Shown piece by piece: positions 21,679 through 30,477 of a DNA stretch of 64,000 nucleotides; positions within the stretch are counted from its first letter, which is position 1; each line of letters starts with the position of its first letter. The notes under the pieces were generated by a model. It was not told the origin of the DNA, did no database searches, and saw nothing but the letters and a program-made list of their open reading frames with translations. The position numbers were made by a program, and so were the translations under genes. Origin of the DNA: Paracoccus maritimus. Its GTDB lineage: Bacteria; Pseudomonadota; Alphaproteobacteria; Rhodobacterales; Rhodobacteraceae. The DNA is taken from positions 248,001 through 312,000 of the forward strand of contig NZ_JANAVZ010000002.1 in the NCBI RefSeq assembly GCF_025195095.1, read 5' to 3'.

Positions 21679-22396
21679 TCCGACCTCCTGAACAACCACC
21701 GTTACGCGACGTGGTAGGTGGATGTTGCGACAACGGCGTGAAAGAAGCGTTAAGCTCGCGTGAAGGCTGGGGCCGTTGACGGATTATTTCATAAATCTGT
21801 TTCAAAACAGGATTTTGAAGACGTTATGTAATGAATGGCATGTTGCTTTCACGGCGGCTGTTGCGCGGTCGCAACCTGTCTTCCGTCGGTGTCGCGCAAC
21901 AGGGTCCGGGCCGATCGGCCCGAAGTGTCCCGGTCTTGCGGCCCCGATGACCGACACGGCACTCGGGCGCCGATTCGACGCGTGATTTCTTTTCGGCATT
22001 GAAACTTGCCCTCATCCACCTCTATGTTGCGGTTATGCGTCATGCGCCCTCAACTTCGGGTTGCGACGCCAACAGTTTCGCAGCGCGGCACCTCTGGTCC
22101 CGGCCGACAGCCAGGCGACATGTGTCTCGCGGAAAACTCAGCCTCTGTGCAGCGACCTATCGCGACCGGGGCGATGTAGGACAGCGGTCCGGCCAGCCCT
22201 GCGGCTGACGGGCCATCACAAGGAACAGACGCGATGAAGCGCGCGACGGTCGGAGTGGAGCACGGAGGGCGGGCCGCAGGCCAAGCCGGACCCGTGACCA
22301 CCGCCATCGCCGCCATCGCGCCCACATCATCCAGCAGCCATCTTTCGTCGGGGCCATTGGCGCCGACGGACGCATGCCTGCGCGAAAGACATAAAA
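21679..22396. other. 718-bp region: divergent promoters and long rne leader
   Basis: No convincing gene lies here; the short open frames on both strands overlap each other and show no motif. RNase E genes in many bacteria have long 5' untranslated regions through which RNase E limits its own mRNA. The several hundred bases before rne are in the right place for that, but I have not identified a conserved fold. A perfect palindrome CTGTTT-CA-AAACAG at 21797-21810 lies in an AT-rich patch suitable for a promoter or operator. Confidence 0.55.
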
Positions 22397-25072
22397 ATGG
22401 CAAAGAAAATGCTGATCGACGCCACCCACGCCGAGGAAACTCGGGTGGTCGTGGTCGATGGAACGAAAGTTGAGGAATTTGACTTCGAGACCCTGAACAA
22501 GCGTCAGATCTCGGGCAATATCTATCTGGCAAAGGTGACGCGGGTCGAACCCTCGCTGCAGGCGGCCTTCGTGGACTACGGCGGAAACCGTCACGGTTTC
22601 CTGGCATTTGCGGAAATCCACCCCGATTATTACCAGATCCCCGCCGCCGACCGCGAGGCGCTGCTGGCCGAGGAGCGCGCCCATGCCGAGGCTCAGGAGG
22701 CCGAGGAAAGCAGTGGCCGCGGCCGCCGCAGATCCGCGCCCAGGGCCGAAAAATCCGAGACCGGCGATGAAACCGTCTCGGCCGAGGCCGCGTCGCAGGA
22801 CGGCGAGGCCGATGGCGACAACGGTTCCGACGCAAAGGGCGACGCCGCCTCAAAGGACGACAACATCGAGTCGGTCGCCGACGAGGATGTGTCCGAAGAG
22901 ATCCGTCCGTCCAGAAAGCCCCGCGCCCGCCGCTACAAGATCCAGGAGGTCGTGAAGGTCCGCCAGATCATGCTGGTGCAGGTCGTCAAGGAAGAACGCG
23001 GCAACAAGGGCGCGGCGCTGACCACCTATCTGTCGCTGGCCGGACGCTACTGCGTGCTGATGCCCAACACCGCGCGTGGCGGCGGCATCAGCCGCAAGAT
23101 CACCAATGCCGCGGACCGCAAGAAGCTGAAGGACATCGCGGGCGAATTGTCGGTGCCCAAGGGCGCCGGGCTGATCATCCGCACCGCCGGCAGCCAGCGC
23201 ACCCGCACCGAGATCAAGCGCGACTACGAATATCTTCTGCGCCTGTGGGAACAGATCCGCGACTTGACCTTCAAATCGGTCGCGCCTGCGCCGATCTACG
23301 AGGAAGGCGACCTGATCAAGCGCAATATCCGCGATCTCTATTCCAAGGATATCGACGAGGTTCTGGTCGAGGGCGATCGCGGCTATCGCGTCGCCAAGGA
23401 CTTCATGAAGATGATCATGCCGTCCCACGCCAGGAACGTGAAGAATTACGCGGATCCGATGCCGCTGTTCGCGCGCTACCAGGTCGAAAGCTACCTGTCG
23501 GGCATGTTCAACCCGACCGTGCAGCTGAAATCGGGCGGCTATATTGTCATCGGCGTGACCGAGGCGCTGGTGGCCATCGACGTGAACTCGGGTCGGGCCA
23601 CTAAGGAAGGCTCGATCGAGGAAACGGCGCTGAAGACCAACCTGGAAGCCGCCGACGAGGTGGCGCGCCAGCTGCGTCTGCGCGACCTGGCCGGTCTGAT
23701 CGTGATCGACTTCATCGACATGGAAGAGCGCAAGAACAACGCCGCCGTCGAAAAGCGCATGAAGGACCGGCTGAAATCCGACCGTGCGCGCATCCAGGTG
23801 GGTCGGATCTCGGGCTTCGGCCTGATGGAGATGTCGCGCCAGCGGCTTCGTCCCGGCATGCTGGAAAGCACGACGCAGCCTTGCGCGCACTGCCACGGCA
23901 CCGGCCTGATCCGGTCCGATGACAGCCTTGCACTGACGATCCTGCGTTCGGTCGAGGAAGAGGGAACGCGCAAGCGGTCGCGCGAAGTGCTGGTCCGCGC
24001 GCCGGTGGCCGTCGCGAACTTCCTCATCAATTCCAAGCGCGAACATATCGCCGGAATCGAGCTGCGCTACGGCATGTCGGTTCGGATCGAGGGTGATCCC
24101 GCGCTGATCTCGCCCGATTACACGATCGAGAAATTCAAGACCGCGATCCGCACGGTTCCCGATGCGGCCCACCCGGTCCTGTCCGTCGATGCCGAACTGA
24201 TGGCGCAAATCGATGATGAGGATGTGGGCGATCAGGACGACGACAGCGAAGCCGCTGCGCCGACCGATGAGGCCACCCCGGATGCCGCAACAAGCAAGCC
24301 GGCGGAAGCTGACACCAGCCCGTCCAACGGGGATGACGACGACGCTGGCCGCGGCCGCCGCCGTCGCCGCCGCCGGCGCAGGAAATCGGGCGAACGCGGC
24401 GAGGATCAGAACGGTGACGACACCGCCGCGGCGTCTGACCGGAATGATGGCGACGCGGATGAGGCGGAACAGGCCGCGTCGGGCGATGCGTCCGATGCAT
24501 CGGCTGATGCCGACGAAAAACAGCCCGAATCCGGCCGCAAACCCCGTGCCCGCTCGCGCAGCCGTCGCCGCGACAGCCGTCAGGACGCGGATCGCGACAC
24601 CGCCGCAGGCGCCTTGCCGGACGCCGTCGATCTTGACGACAAGGGCGAGGAAACCCGCGCCGACACGCTGCCCGGCGTGAATGCAGGCTATCCGAAGGCG
24701 GCTTCCACGGCCAGCGAGGTCACGCCTCAGGCCGGTGCCGAGGTGACCGCCGAGGTGCGCGAACCCGTCGCGGCCCAGTCTGATGACGCGGCGCACGAAC
24801 CCGCCCCGCAAGCCGATATGCAGGGCGCCCCCGTCGATGCGGTCGCGGCCGAGGACGTCGCGGCGCAAGAGGCGGTCGAACGTGACGAACCCGCGGACGC
24901 CGAACCGGCACCGCAACTCGCCGACGCCGCGGCGCAGGTGACCGATGACCGCGCCGGCGAGGACGCGGATCAGGGCCGTGCGCCCGAAATGGCCGAGGCC
25001 GAGGCTGCGTCCGAAGCGCAGCCCGAGGATGATCGTCCCAAGCGCCGCGGCTGGTGGTCGCTGGGTCGCTGA
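22397..25072 (+). CDS. rne: Ribonuclease E
   Basis: RNase E is the main mRNA-decay and RNA-processing endonuclease and degradosome scaffold. The 891-residue product has the start MAKKMLIDATHAEETRVVVV and an S1 domain interrupted by an acidic/basic insert (about residues 85-175). A 5'-sensor and a DNase I-like core (GLIVIDFIDMEERKNN) follow, then the zinc-link Cys496-x2-Cys499. The C-terminal ~300 residues are disordered, Asp/Glu/Ala-rich with Arg-rich patches (RGRRRRRRRRR), the usual scaffold part. The last residues PKRRGWWSLGR form a basic/aromatic tail. It is preceded by a long untranslated region. Confidence 0.95.
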   Translation: MAKKMLIDATHAEETRVVVVDGTKVEEFDFETLNKRQISGNIYLAKVTRVEPSLQAAFVDYGGNRHGFLAFAEIHPDYYQIPAADREALLAEERAHAEAQEAEESSGRGRRRSAPRAEKSETGDETVSAEAASQDGEADGDNGSDAKGDAASKDDNIESVADEDVSEEIRPSRKPRARRYKIQEVVKVRQIMLVQVVKEERGNKGAALTTYLSLAGRYCVLMPNTARGGGISRKITNAADRKKLKDIAGELSVPKGAGLIIRTAGSQRTRTEIKRDYEYLLRLWEQIRDLTFKSVAPAPIYEEGDLIKRNIRDLYSKDIDEVLVEGDRGYRVAKDFMKMIMPSHARNVKNYADPMPLFARYQVESYLSGMFNPTVQLKSGGYIVIGVTEALVAIDVNSGRATKEGSIEETALKTNLEAADEVARQLRLRDLAGLIVIDFIDMEERKNNAAVEKRMKDRLKSDRARIQVGRISGFGLMEMSRQRLRPGMLESTTQPCAHCHGTGLIRSDDSLALTILRSVEEEGTRKRSREVLVRAPVAVANFLINSKREHIAGIELRYGMSVRIEGDPALISPDYTIEKFKTAIRTVPDAAHPVLSVDAELMAQIDDEDVGDQDDDSEAAAPTDEATPDAATSKPAEADTSPSNGDDDDAGRGRRRRRRRRRKSGERGEDQNGDDTAAASDRNDGDADEAEQAASGDASDASADADEKQPESGRKPRARSRSRRRDSRQDADRDTAAGALPDAVDLDDKGEETRADTLPGVNAGYPKAASTASEVTPQAGAEVTAEVREPVAAQSDDAAHEPAPQADMQGAPVDAVAAEDVAAQEAVERDEPADAEPAPQLADAAAQVTDDRAGEDADQGRAPEMAEAEAASEAQPEDDRPKRRGWWSLGR

Positions 25073-25084
25073 ACGGCTTTGATC

Positions 25085-25122
25085 CCGGGGCGCGCGCGCG
25101 CTGGCATTGACGCGCGCCCCGG
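25085..25122 (+). terminator. GC hairpin after rne
   Basis: A perfect 12-bp stem (CCGGGGCGCGCG pairing with CGCGCGCCCCGG) has a 14-nt loop and begins 12 bases after the rne stop. No T-tract follows, so it may protect the 3' end or act with Rho. Confidence 0.5.
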
Positions 25123-25188
25123 CTGCACCCCACGCAACCGTGACGATTTGTCCCTAGGCGCCACGCGCCAAGTGGCTATTGTCGCGCC

Positions 25189-25932
25189 ATGCTTGGAATC
25201 GAACTTGCCAGTGCCGCCTTCCTGCCCGCCGCCTTCGTGGCGCTGCTGGCAGGTCTGCTGTCTTTCCTGTCACCCTGCGTGCTGCCCATCGTGCCGCCCT
25301 ATCTGGCCTATATGACCGGGGTCGGAGTCAACGGGCTGAAGACCGGCGAACGCAGCGCAGTCCTTCCGGCGCTGTTCTTCGTGCTGGGGCTGTCCACAGT
25401 CTTTCTGGTGATGGGCTTCGCCGCCTCGGCCTTCGGGCGCGCCTTCCTGCAATATCAGGACATTCTGGCCAAGCTGGCCGGGATCGTGGTGATCGTGATG
25501 GGGCTGCATTTCCTGCATGTCATCCGCATCCCGTTCCTGGATCAGGAGGCGCGGATCGACGCCGGTCAACAGGGCGGCGGGGCGCTGGGGGCCTATGTGC
25601 TGGGGCTGGCCTTCGCCTTCGGCTGGACGCCGTGCATCGGCCCGCAGCTTGGCATGATCCTGTCGCTGGCGGCGACCGGAGGTGAACTGTCGCGCGGCAC
25701 GGCGCTGCTGGCGGTCTATGCGCTGGGGCTGGGCATCCCGTTCCTGCTGGCGGCGATCTTCATCCGCCGTGCCATCGGTCTGATGAACCGGCTGAAACCC
25801 TATCTGAAGACGATCGAAAAGATCATGGGTGCATTGCTGGTCGTGGTCGGACTGATGCTGCTGTTCGGGGCATTCTCTGCGTTCTCTTTCTGGCTGCTCG
25901 AAACCTTTCCGGCGCTGGCCGAACTGGGCTGA
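25189..25932 (+). CDS. ccdA: CcdA-type thiol-disulfide transporter
   Basis: CcdA passes reducing electrons from cytoplasmic thioredoxin across the inner membrane, needed for cytochrome c maturation and related periplasmic thiol reduction. The 247-residue protein has six hydrophobic segments. The two redox cysteines sit in LSPCVLP (first helix) and TPCIGPQ (fourth helix), as expected for the short DsbD/CcdA family. No partner thioredoxin gene adjoins it. It lies between rne and ftsW, which is not a functional grouping. Confidence 0.9.
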   Translation: MLGIELASAAFLPAAFVALLAGLLSFLSPCVLPIVPPYLAYMTGVGVNGLKTGERSAVLPALFFVLGLSTVFLVMGFAASAFGRAFLQYQDILAKLAGIVVIVMGLHFLHVIRIPFLDQEARIDAGQQGGGALGAYVLGLAFAFGWTPCIGPQLGMILSLAATGGELSRGTALLAVYALGLGIPFLLAAIFIRRAIGLMNRLKPYLKTIEKIMGALLVVVGLMLLFGAFSAFSFWLLETFPALAELG

Positions 25933-25944
25933 TCGCAGGGCCGC

Positions 25945-25980
25945 GCGGCGGTTCCTGGAAAGCGGGGGGCACACCGCCGC
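25945..25980 (+). terminator. Hairpin after ccdA
   Basis: GCGGCGGT at 25945-25952 pairs with ACCGCCGC at 25973-25980 around a 20-nt loop, 13 bases past the ccdA stop. No T-run follows; the sequence continues into a GTATTT...AAGGAAGAA motif described in the findings. Confidence 0.35.
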
Positions 25981-26147
25981 TCCACCGTGGGGTATTTCCG
26001 CAAGGAAGAATCCTTCCAGTGGTCACGTGCCGACGGTTTTGTGATCTGCGCCGCAATCGGGAGTGGCGCGACAGATGAAATCACGCTATCCTTGCCGACA
26101 GATCCGGAAAAACCGGACGATGCAGAGGCAGTGACGGCGGTATTCCC

Positions 26148-27311
26148 ATGACCGAGATGGTCTTTGGTGCCACGCCCGCAAGGGCGGGCGACCCTATTCT
26201 TCCACGCTGGTGGCGCACGCTGGACAAGTGGTCACTTGCCTGCGTCCTTGGGCTGTTCACGATCGGCTTGCTGCTGGGTCTGGCGGCGTCGGTGCCGCTG
26301 GCCGAAAAGAACAATCTGCCGCGTTTCTACTATGTTCAGCGCCAGGCGTTCTTCGGCGGCGTCGCGCTGTGCGTGATGCTGGTCATCTCGATGATGTCGC
26401 CGCGACAGATCCGCAGGCTTGGCGTCCTCGGCTTTCTTGCGGCCTTTGCATTGATCCTTGCGCTGCCGGTGATCGGCACGGATTTCGGCAAGGGTGCGAC
26501 GCGCTGGCTGTCCCTGGGCTTCGTATCGGTTCAGCCTTCGGAATTCCTGAAGCCGGGCTTCGTGGCGCTATGCGCGTGGTTCATGGCCGCCAGCCAAGAG
26601 GTCGGCGGCCCGCCGGGCAAGTTCTATTCCTTCGTCACTGCCGGGGCGATCGTGGTGCTGCTGGCACTGCAGCCCGATTTCGGTCAGGCCTCGCTGGTGC
26701 TGTTTTCGTGGCTGGTGATGTATTTCGTGGCCGGTGCGCCGCTGATCCTGTTGATGGGGGTCGCGGGCATGGCGATCGCGGGCGGCGTCTTCGCCTATGG
26801 CGCGTCCGAACATTTCGCCCGCCGGATCAATGGCTTTCTCAATCCGGAAATCGATCCGCGCACGCAGATCGGCTATGCCACCAATGCTATTCAAGAGGGC
26901 GGCTTCTTCGGCGTCGGCGTCGGCGAGGGCACGGTGAAATGGTCCTTGCCGGACGCGCACACAGATTTCATCATCGCCGTCGCAGCGGAAGAATACGGCA
27001 CCATCATGGTGCTGGCGATCATCGCGCTGTACTGCACCATCGTCGTGCGGTCGCTGCTGCGCCTGTTGAAGGAACGTGACCCGTTCACCCGCATCGCCGG
27101 AACCGGTCTGGCCTGCGCGTTCGGCGTGCAGGCGCTGATCAACATGGGCGTCGCGGTGCGGCTGCTGCCCGCCAAGGGCATGACGCTGCCCTTCGTCAGC
27201 TATGGCGGATCGTCCGTGATCGCCTCGGGGATCGCGCTGGGGATGCTGTTGGCGCTGACCCGGACGCGGCCACAGGGCGAGATGGCCGAAATCCTGCGGC
27301 GGGCACGCTGA
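26148..27311 (+). CDS. ftsW: Lipid II polymerase FtsW
   Basis: FtsW is the SEDS-family peptidoglycan glycosyltransferase of the divisome. The 387-residue membrane protein has about ten helices and the family landmarks: [15 protein letters not shown], then the periplasmic loop region with [12 protein letters not shown], and the C-terminal [10 protein letters not shown]. Its stop overlaps the murG start (TGATG), and murG in turn overlaps murC, indicating one coupled transcript. An ATG at 26154 is an alternative start. In many bacteria ftsW follows murD; here it is preceded by ccdA, so the dcw cluster is interrupted at this point. Confidence 0.95.
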   Translation: MTEMVFGATPARAGDPILPRWWRTLDKWSLACVLGLFTIGLLLGLAASVPLAEKNNLPRFYYVQRQAFFGGVALCVMLVISMMSPRQIRRLGVLGFLAAFALILALPVIGTDFGKGATRWLSLGFVSVQPSEFLKPGFVALCAWFMAASQEVGGPPGKFYSFVTAGAIVVLLALQPDFGQASLVLFSWLVMYFVAGAPLILLMGVAGMAIAGGVFAYGASEHFARRINGFLNPEIDPRTQIGYATNAIQEGGFFGVGVGEGTVKWSLPDAHTDFIIAVAAEEYGTIMVLAIIALYCTIVVRSLLRLLKERDPFTRIAGTGLACAFGVQALINMGVAVRLLPAKGMTLPFVSYGGSSVIASGIALGMLLALTRTRPQGEMAEILRRAR

Positions 27312-28396
27312 TGGCCCCCAGGCTGGCTCTGATCGCTGCCGGCGGCACCGGCGGACACATGTTTCCCGCGCAATCGTTGGCGGAACTGCTGCTGGCCGAA
27401 GGATGGCGGGTCAAGCTTTCGACCGACGATCGCGGCGCGCGCTATGCGGGCGGCTTTCCCGATGCGGTCGAACGTGTCGTCGTCCCCTCGGCCACGACGG
27501 CCCGCGGCGGCGTCATCGGCAAGCTGACCGCGCCGCTGAAGATCGCCGCGGGGGTGATGGCGGCACGCGCCGATTTCCGCCGCGACCGGCCATCGGTCGT
27601 GGTGGGTTTCGGCGGCTATCCGACCATTCCGGCGCTGTCGGCGGCGTTCACGATGCGCCTGCCGCGGCTTGTCCACGAACAGAACGGCGTCATGGGGCGG
27701 GTCAACCGGATCTTCGCGGCGCGGGTGAACCGCGTGGCCTGCGGCACCTGGCCGACCGATCTGCCCGCGGGGGTCGAGGGTGTCCATACCGGCAACCCGG
27801 TCCGCGCCGCCGTGCTGGACCGCGCCGCCGCAACCTATGCCGCGCCGGGGCTGGGCGTGCTGCATCTGCTGGTGATCGGCGGCAGCCAGGGCGCGCGCGT
27901 CCTGTCGGACGTGGTGCCCGCCGCGACCGCCGCCTTGCCCGATGATCTACGCGCACGACTGCGCGTCAGCCATCAGGCGCGGGCCGAGGATGCCGACCGC
28001 GTCACCGATGCCTATGCCCGATCCGGTGTCACCGCCGATGTGCAGCCCTTCTTCACAGACGTGCCGCAGCGGCTTGCCCAGGCTCAGCTTGTCGTCAGCC
28101 GCTCGGGCGCGTCCTCGATTGCGGATATCACCGTGATCGGCCGCCCGGCGATCCTGATCCCCTATGCCGCGGCCACCGGCGATCACCAGACTGCCAATGC
28201 GCGGGCGCTTGCCCGGTCCGGCGCCGCGCTCGTCCGGCCGGAATCCGGGCTTGACGCAGGCAGCCTGACGCGCGACATCCTCGCGATCCTCACAGACCCT
28301 GCGCGCGCGTCCGGCATGGCCGCGGCCGCCTTGGAACTGGGCCGCCCCGACGCGGCCCGCCGCCTTTACGATTTGATCACGGAGATAGTGCCATGA
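27311..28396 (+). CDS. murG: UDP-GlcNAc:lipid I N-acetylglucosaminyltransferase
   Basis: MurG adds GlcNAc to lipid I to make lipid II on the cytoplasmic face of the membrane. The 361-residue GT-B glycosyltransferase has the Gly-rich loop GGTGGH (residues 11-16), [12 protein letters not shown], the second Gly loop VIGGSQGAR and the donor-binding [10 protein letters not shown]. Length is normal. It overlaps ftsW upstream and murC downstream by 1 and 4 bases. Confidence 0.96.
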   Translation: MAPRLALIAAGGTGGHMFPAQSLAELLLAEGWRVKLSTDDRGARYAGGFPDAVERVVVPSATTARGGVIGKLTAPLKIAAGVMAARADFRRDRPSVVVGFGGYPTIPALSAAFTMRLPRLVHEQNGVMGRVNRIFAARVNRVACGTWPTDLPAGVEGVHTGNPVRAAVLDRAAATYAAPGLGVLHLLVIGGSQGARVLSDVVPAATAALPDDLRARLRVSHQARAEDADRVTDAYARSGVTADVQPFFTDVPQRLAQAQLVVSRSGASSIADITVIGRPAILIPYAAATGDHQTANARALARSGAALVRPESGLDAGSLTRDILAILTDPARASGMAAAALELGRPDAARRLYDLITEIVP

Positions 28397-29820
28397 ACGC
28401 CGCCACCAAACTGCCCGGAGAGCTTGGCCCGATCCATTTCACCGGCATCGGCGGCATCGGCATGTCGGGCATCGCCGAGGTGCTGCTGACCCTGGGCTAC
28501 CAGGTTCAGGGCAGCGACCTGAAACGCTCGAAGATCACCGACCGGCTGGAAGCCCTGGGCGCCACAGTGTTCGAGGGCCAGCGCGCCGAGAATATCGGCG
28601 AGGCCGGCGTGGTGGTCATCTCGACCGCCATCAAGAAGGGCAATCCCGAACTGGAAGAGGCGCGCCGCCGCGGCCTTCCGGTCGTTCGCCGGGCCGAGAT
28701 GCTGGCCGAGCTGATGCGCATGAAATCCAATATCTGCGTTGCCGGCACCCACGGCAAGACGACGACGACCACCATGGTCGCCACGCTTCTGGACGCCGGC
28801 AACCTGGACGCCACGGTCATCAATGGCGGCGTCATCCATGCCTATGGCAGCAACGCGCGCGCGGGCGAGGGCGAATGGATGGTGGTCGAGGCCGATGAAA
28901 GCGACGGCAGCTTCAACAGCCTGCCGACCGACATCGCCATCATCACCAATATCGACCCCGAACACATGGAACACTGGGGCGATTTCGACGCGCTGCGGCA
29001 GGGGTTCTACGATTTCGCAAGCTCGATCCCCTTCTACGGCCTCGCCGTCTGCTGCACCGACCACCCCGAGGTGCAGTCGCTGGTCGGGCGGCTGACCGAA
29101 CGCCGCGTCGTGACCTTCGGCTTCAACGCCCAGGCCGATATCCGCGCCATGAATCTGCGCTATGAAAAGGGCATCGCCCATTTCGACATCGCGCTGCAGG
29201 GCGAACGCGCCAAGGACAGCACGCAGGTCGAGATGATCGAGGGATGCACCCTGCCGATGCCCGGCGATCATAACGTCTCGAACTGCCTTGCCGCCGTCGC
29301 CGTCGCCCGCCATCTGGGCATGAAGAAGGCCGAGATCCGCGAGGCGCTGGCAAAGTTCGGCGGCGTCGGCCGCCGCTTCACCCGCGTGGGCGAGGTCGAT
29401 GGCGTCACCATCATCGACGACTACGGCCATCACCCGGTGGAAATCGCCGCCGTGCTCAAGGCGGCGCGCCAGGCGACCGAGGGCAGGGTGATCGCCGTCC
29501 ACCAGCCGCACCGCTATTCGCGCCTGTCCAGCCTGTTCGACGATTTCTGCACCTGCTTCAACGAGGCGGACGTGGTTGCCATCGCCGATGTCTATGCGGC
29601 GGGCGAGGATCCGATCCCCGGCGCCTCGCGTGACGATCTGGTGGCCGGGCTGATCGCCCATGGCCACCGCCACGCCCGCGCGATCCTGTCCGAAGACGAC
29701 CTGGAACGGCTGGTCCGCGAACAGGCGCGGCCCGGCGACATGGTGGTGTGCCTGGGCGCCGGCACCATCTCGGCCTGGGCCAACGCGCTGCCCGCGCGGC
29801 TGCAAGGCAAGGCCGCGTGA
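28393..29820 (+). CDS. murC: UDP-MurNAc:L-alanine ligase
   Basis: MurC attaches L-alanine to UDP-MurNAc using ATP, the first amino-acid addition of the cell-wall stem peptide. The 475-residue protein has the N-terminal Rossmann motif [12 protein letters not shown], the P-loop GTHGKTTTT (118-126), EADESDGSF, and the C-terminal DDYGHHPVE and HQPHRYSR motifs. Its stop TGA overlaps a GTG start for the DUF2484 gene, continuing the coupled series ftsW-murG-murC. Confidence 0.96.
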   Translation: MNAATKLPGELGPIHFTGIGGIGMSGIAEVLLTLGYQVQGSDLKRSKITDRLEALGATVFEGQRAENIGEAGVVVISTAIKKGNPELEEARRRGLPVVRRAEMLAELMRMKSNICVAGTHGKTTTTTMVATLLDAGNLDATVINGGVIHAYGSNARAGEGEWMVVEADESDGSFNSLPTDIAIITNIDPEHMEHWGDFDALRQGFYDFASSIPFYGLAVCCTDHPEVQSLVGRLTERRVVTFGFNAQADIRAMNLRYEKGIAHFDIALQGERAKDSTQVEMIEGCTLPMPGDHNVSNCLAAVAVARHLGMKKAEIREALAKFGGVGRRFTRVGEVDGVTIIDDYGHHPVEIAAVLKAARQATEGRVIAVHQPHRYSRLSSLFDDFCTCFNEADVVAIADVYAAGEDPIPGASRDDLVAGLIAHGHRHARAILSEDDLERLVREQARPGDMVVCLGAGTISAWANALPARLQGKAA

Positions 29821-30074
29821 CCGGGCTTCATCTTGCCACCGTTGCCGTCGCGGCGGTCTGGCTGCTGCTGGCCTGCCTGCTGCCGTGGCTGCGCGCCCAT
29901 CATCGTCCGCGCGCCTTCTGGGCGCTGGTCGCCACGGGCGTGCCGGTGCTGGGCTGGCTGACCCTGAACTGGGGCCCGATCCTGGGCGTTGCGGGCTTCG
30001 CGCTTGGCCTTGCCGCGCTGTTCTGGCCACCCCGCCGCCATCCCCGCGATCCGATGCTGCCGCCGCTGGACTAG
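29817..30074 (+). CDS. Small DUF2484 membrane protein
   Basis: This 85-residue protein has two or three hydrophobic helices ([18 protein letters not shown], then [17 protein letters not shown], then a third) and a basic PPRRHPRD tail. It resembles the DUF2484 proteins found next to murC and murB in Rhodobacteraceae (from memory). The GTG start at 29817 overlaps the murC stop (GTGA), which argues for translation coupled to murC and therefore for a real gene. The function is unknown; position suggests an envelope-related role. Confidence 0.75.
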   Translation: MTGLHLATVAVAAVWLLLACLLPWLRAHHRPRAFWALVATGVPVLGWLTLNWGPILGVAGFALGLAALFWPPRRHPRDPMLPPLD

Positions 30075-30084
30075 GACCGCGCGG

Positions 30085-30432
30085 GTGTCCCCCTGGCTCA
30101 TCGCAATCGCCTGCGCCTCGGGCGCCGCGCTGATCGCCGCCGCCAGCATCTGGCTGCGCCTGCGCTGGCCGCTTGCGATCCTGTCGCTGCTGCTGGCAGC
30201 CATCGCGACCCAGCTTTTCTTCGCAACCAGGGGCCAGAACGGCTTTCACGACCTTGCCGCCCTGCGCGCCCAGATGTTCACCGTCCTTCCGGCTCTGGGC
30301 GGTACGGCTCTGGCCCTGATCGTCAGCGAAAGATTTCTCCGCCGATATCCCTGGCAAAGCCTGCCGGGGGTGTTGACGCTGCTGGGGCTGGCCGCCGCAG
30401 TCGGGATGTCGGGATGGACGATGCTGCTATAG
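30085..30432 (+). CDS. Small membrane protein of unknown function
   Basis: This 115-residue frame begins with GTG 10 bp after the DUF2484 stop and codes for four hydrophobic segments (LIAIACASGAALIAAASIWL; LAILSLLLAAIATQLFFA; FTVLPALGGTALALIV; VLTLLGLAAAVGMSGWTML). Its codon usage and GC level match the upstream mur genes, unlike the DNA directly after it. I do not recognise a family. Tight spacing suggests it is the last cistron of the ftsW-murG-murC-DUF2484 transcript. Confidence 0.6.
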   Translation: MSPWLIAIACASGAALIAAASIWLRLRWPLAILSLLLAAIATQLFFATRGQNGFHDLAALRAQMFTVLPALGGTALALIVSERFLRRYPWQSLPGVLTLLGLAAAVGMSGWTMLL

Positions 30433-30477
30433 GCAAGATGGCTTGTGCAGGCCGCTTTGTGCGTCAAAGCTGATGAC

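Noticed and set aside
22850-24916. 688-codon minus-strand open frame under rne
   Set aside because: RNase E on the plus strand is certain; the antisense frame shows only low-complexity residues.
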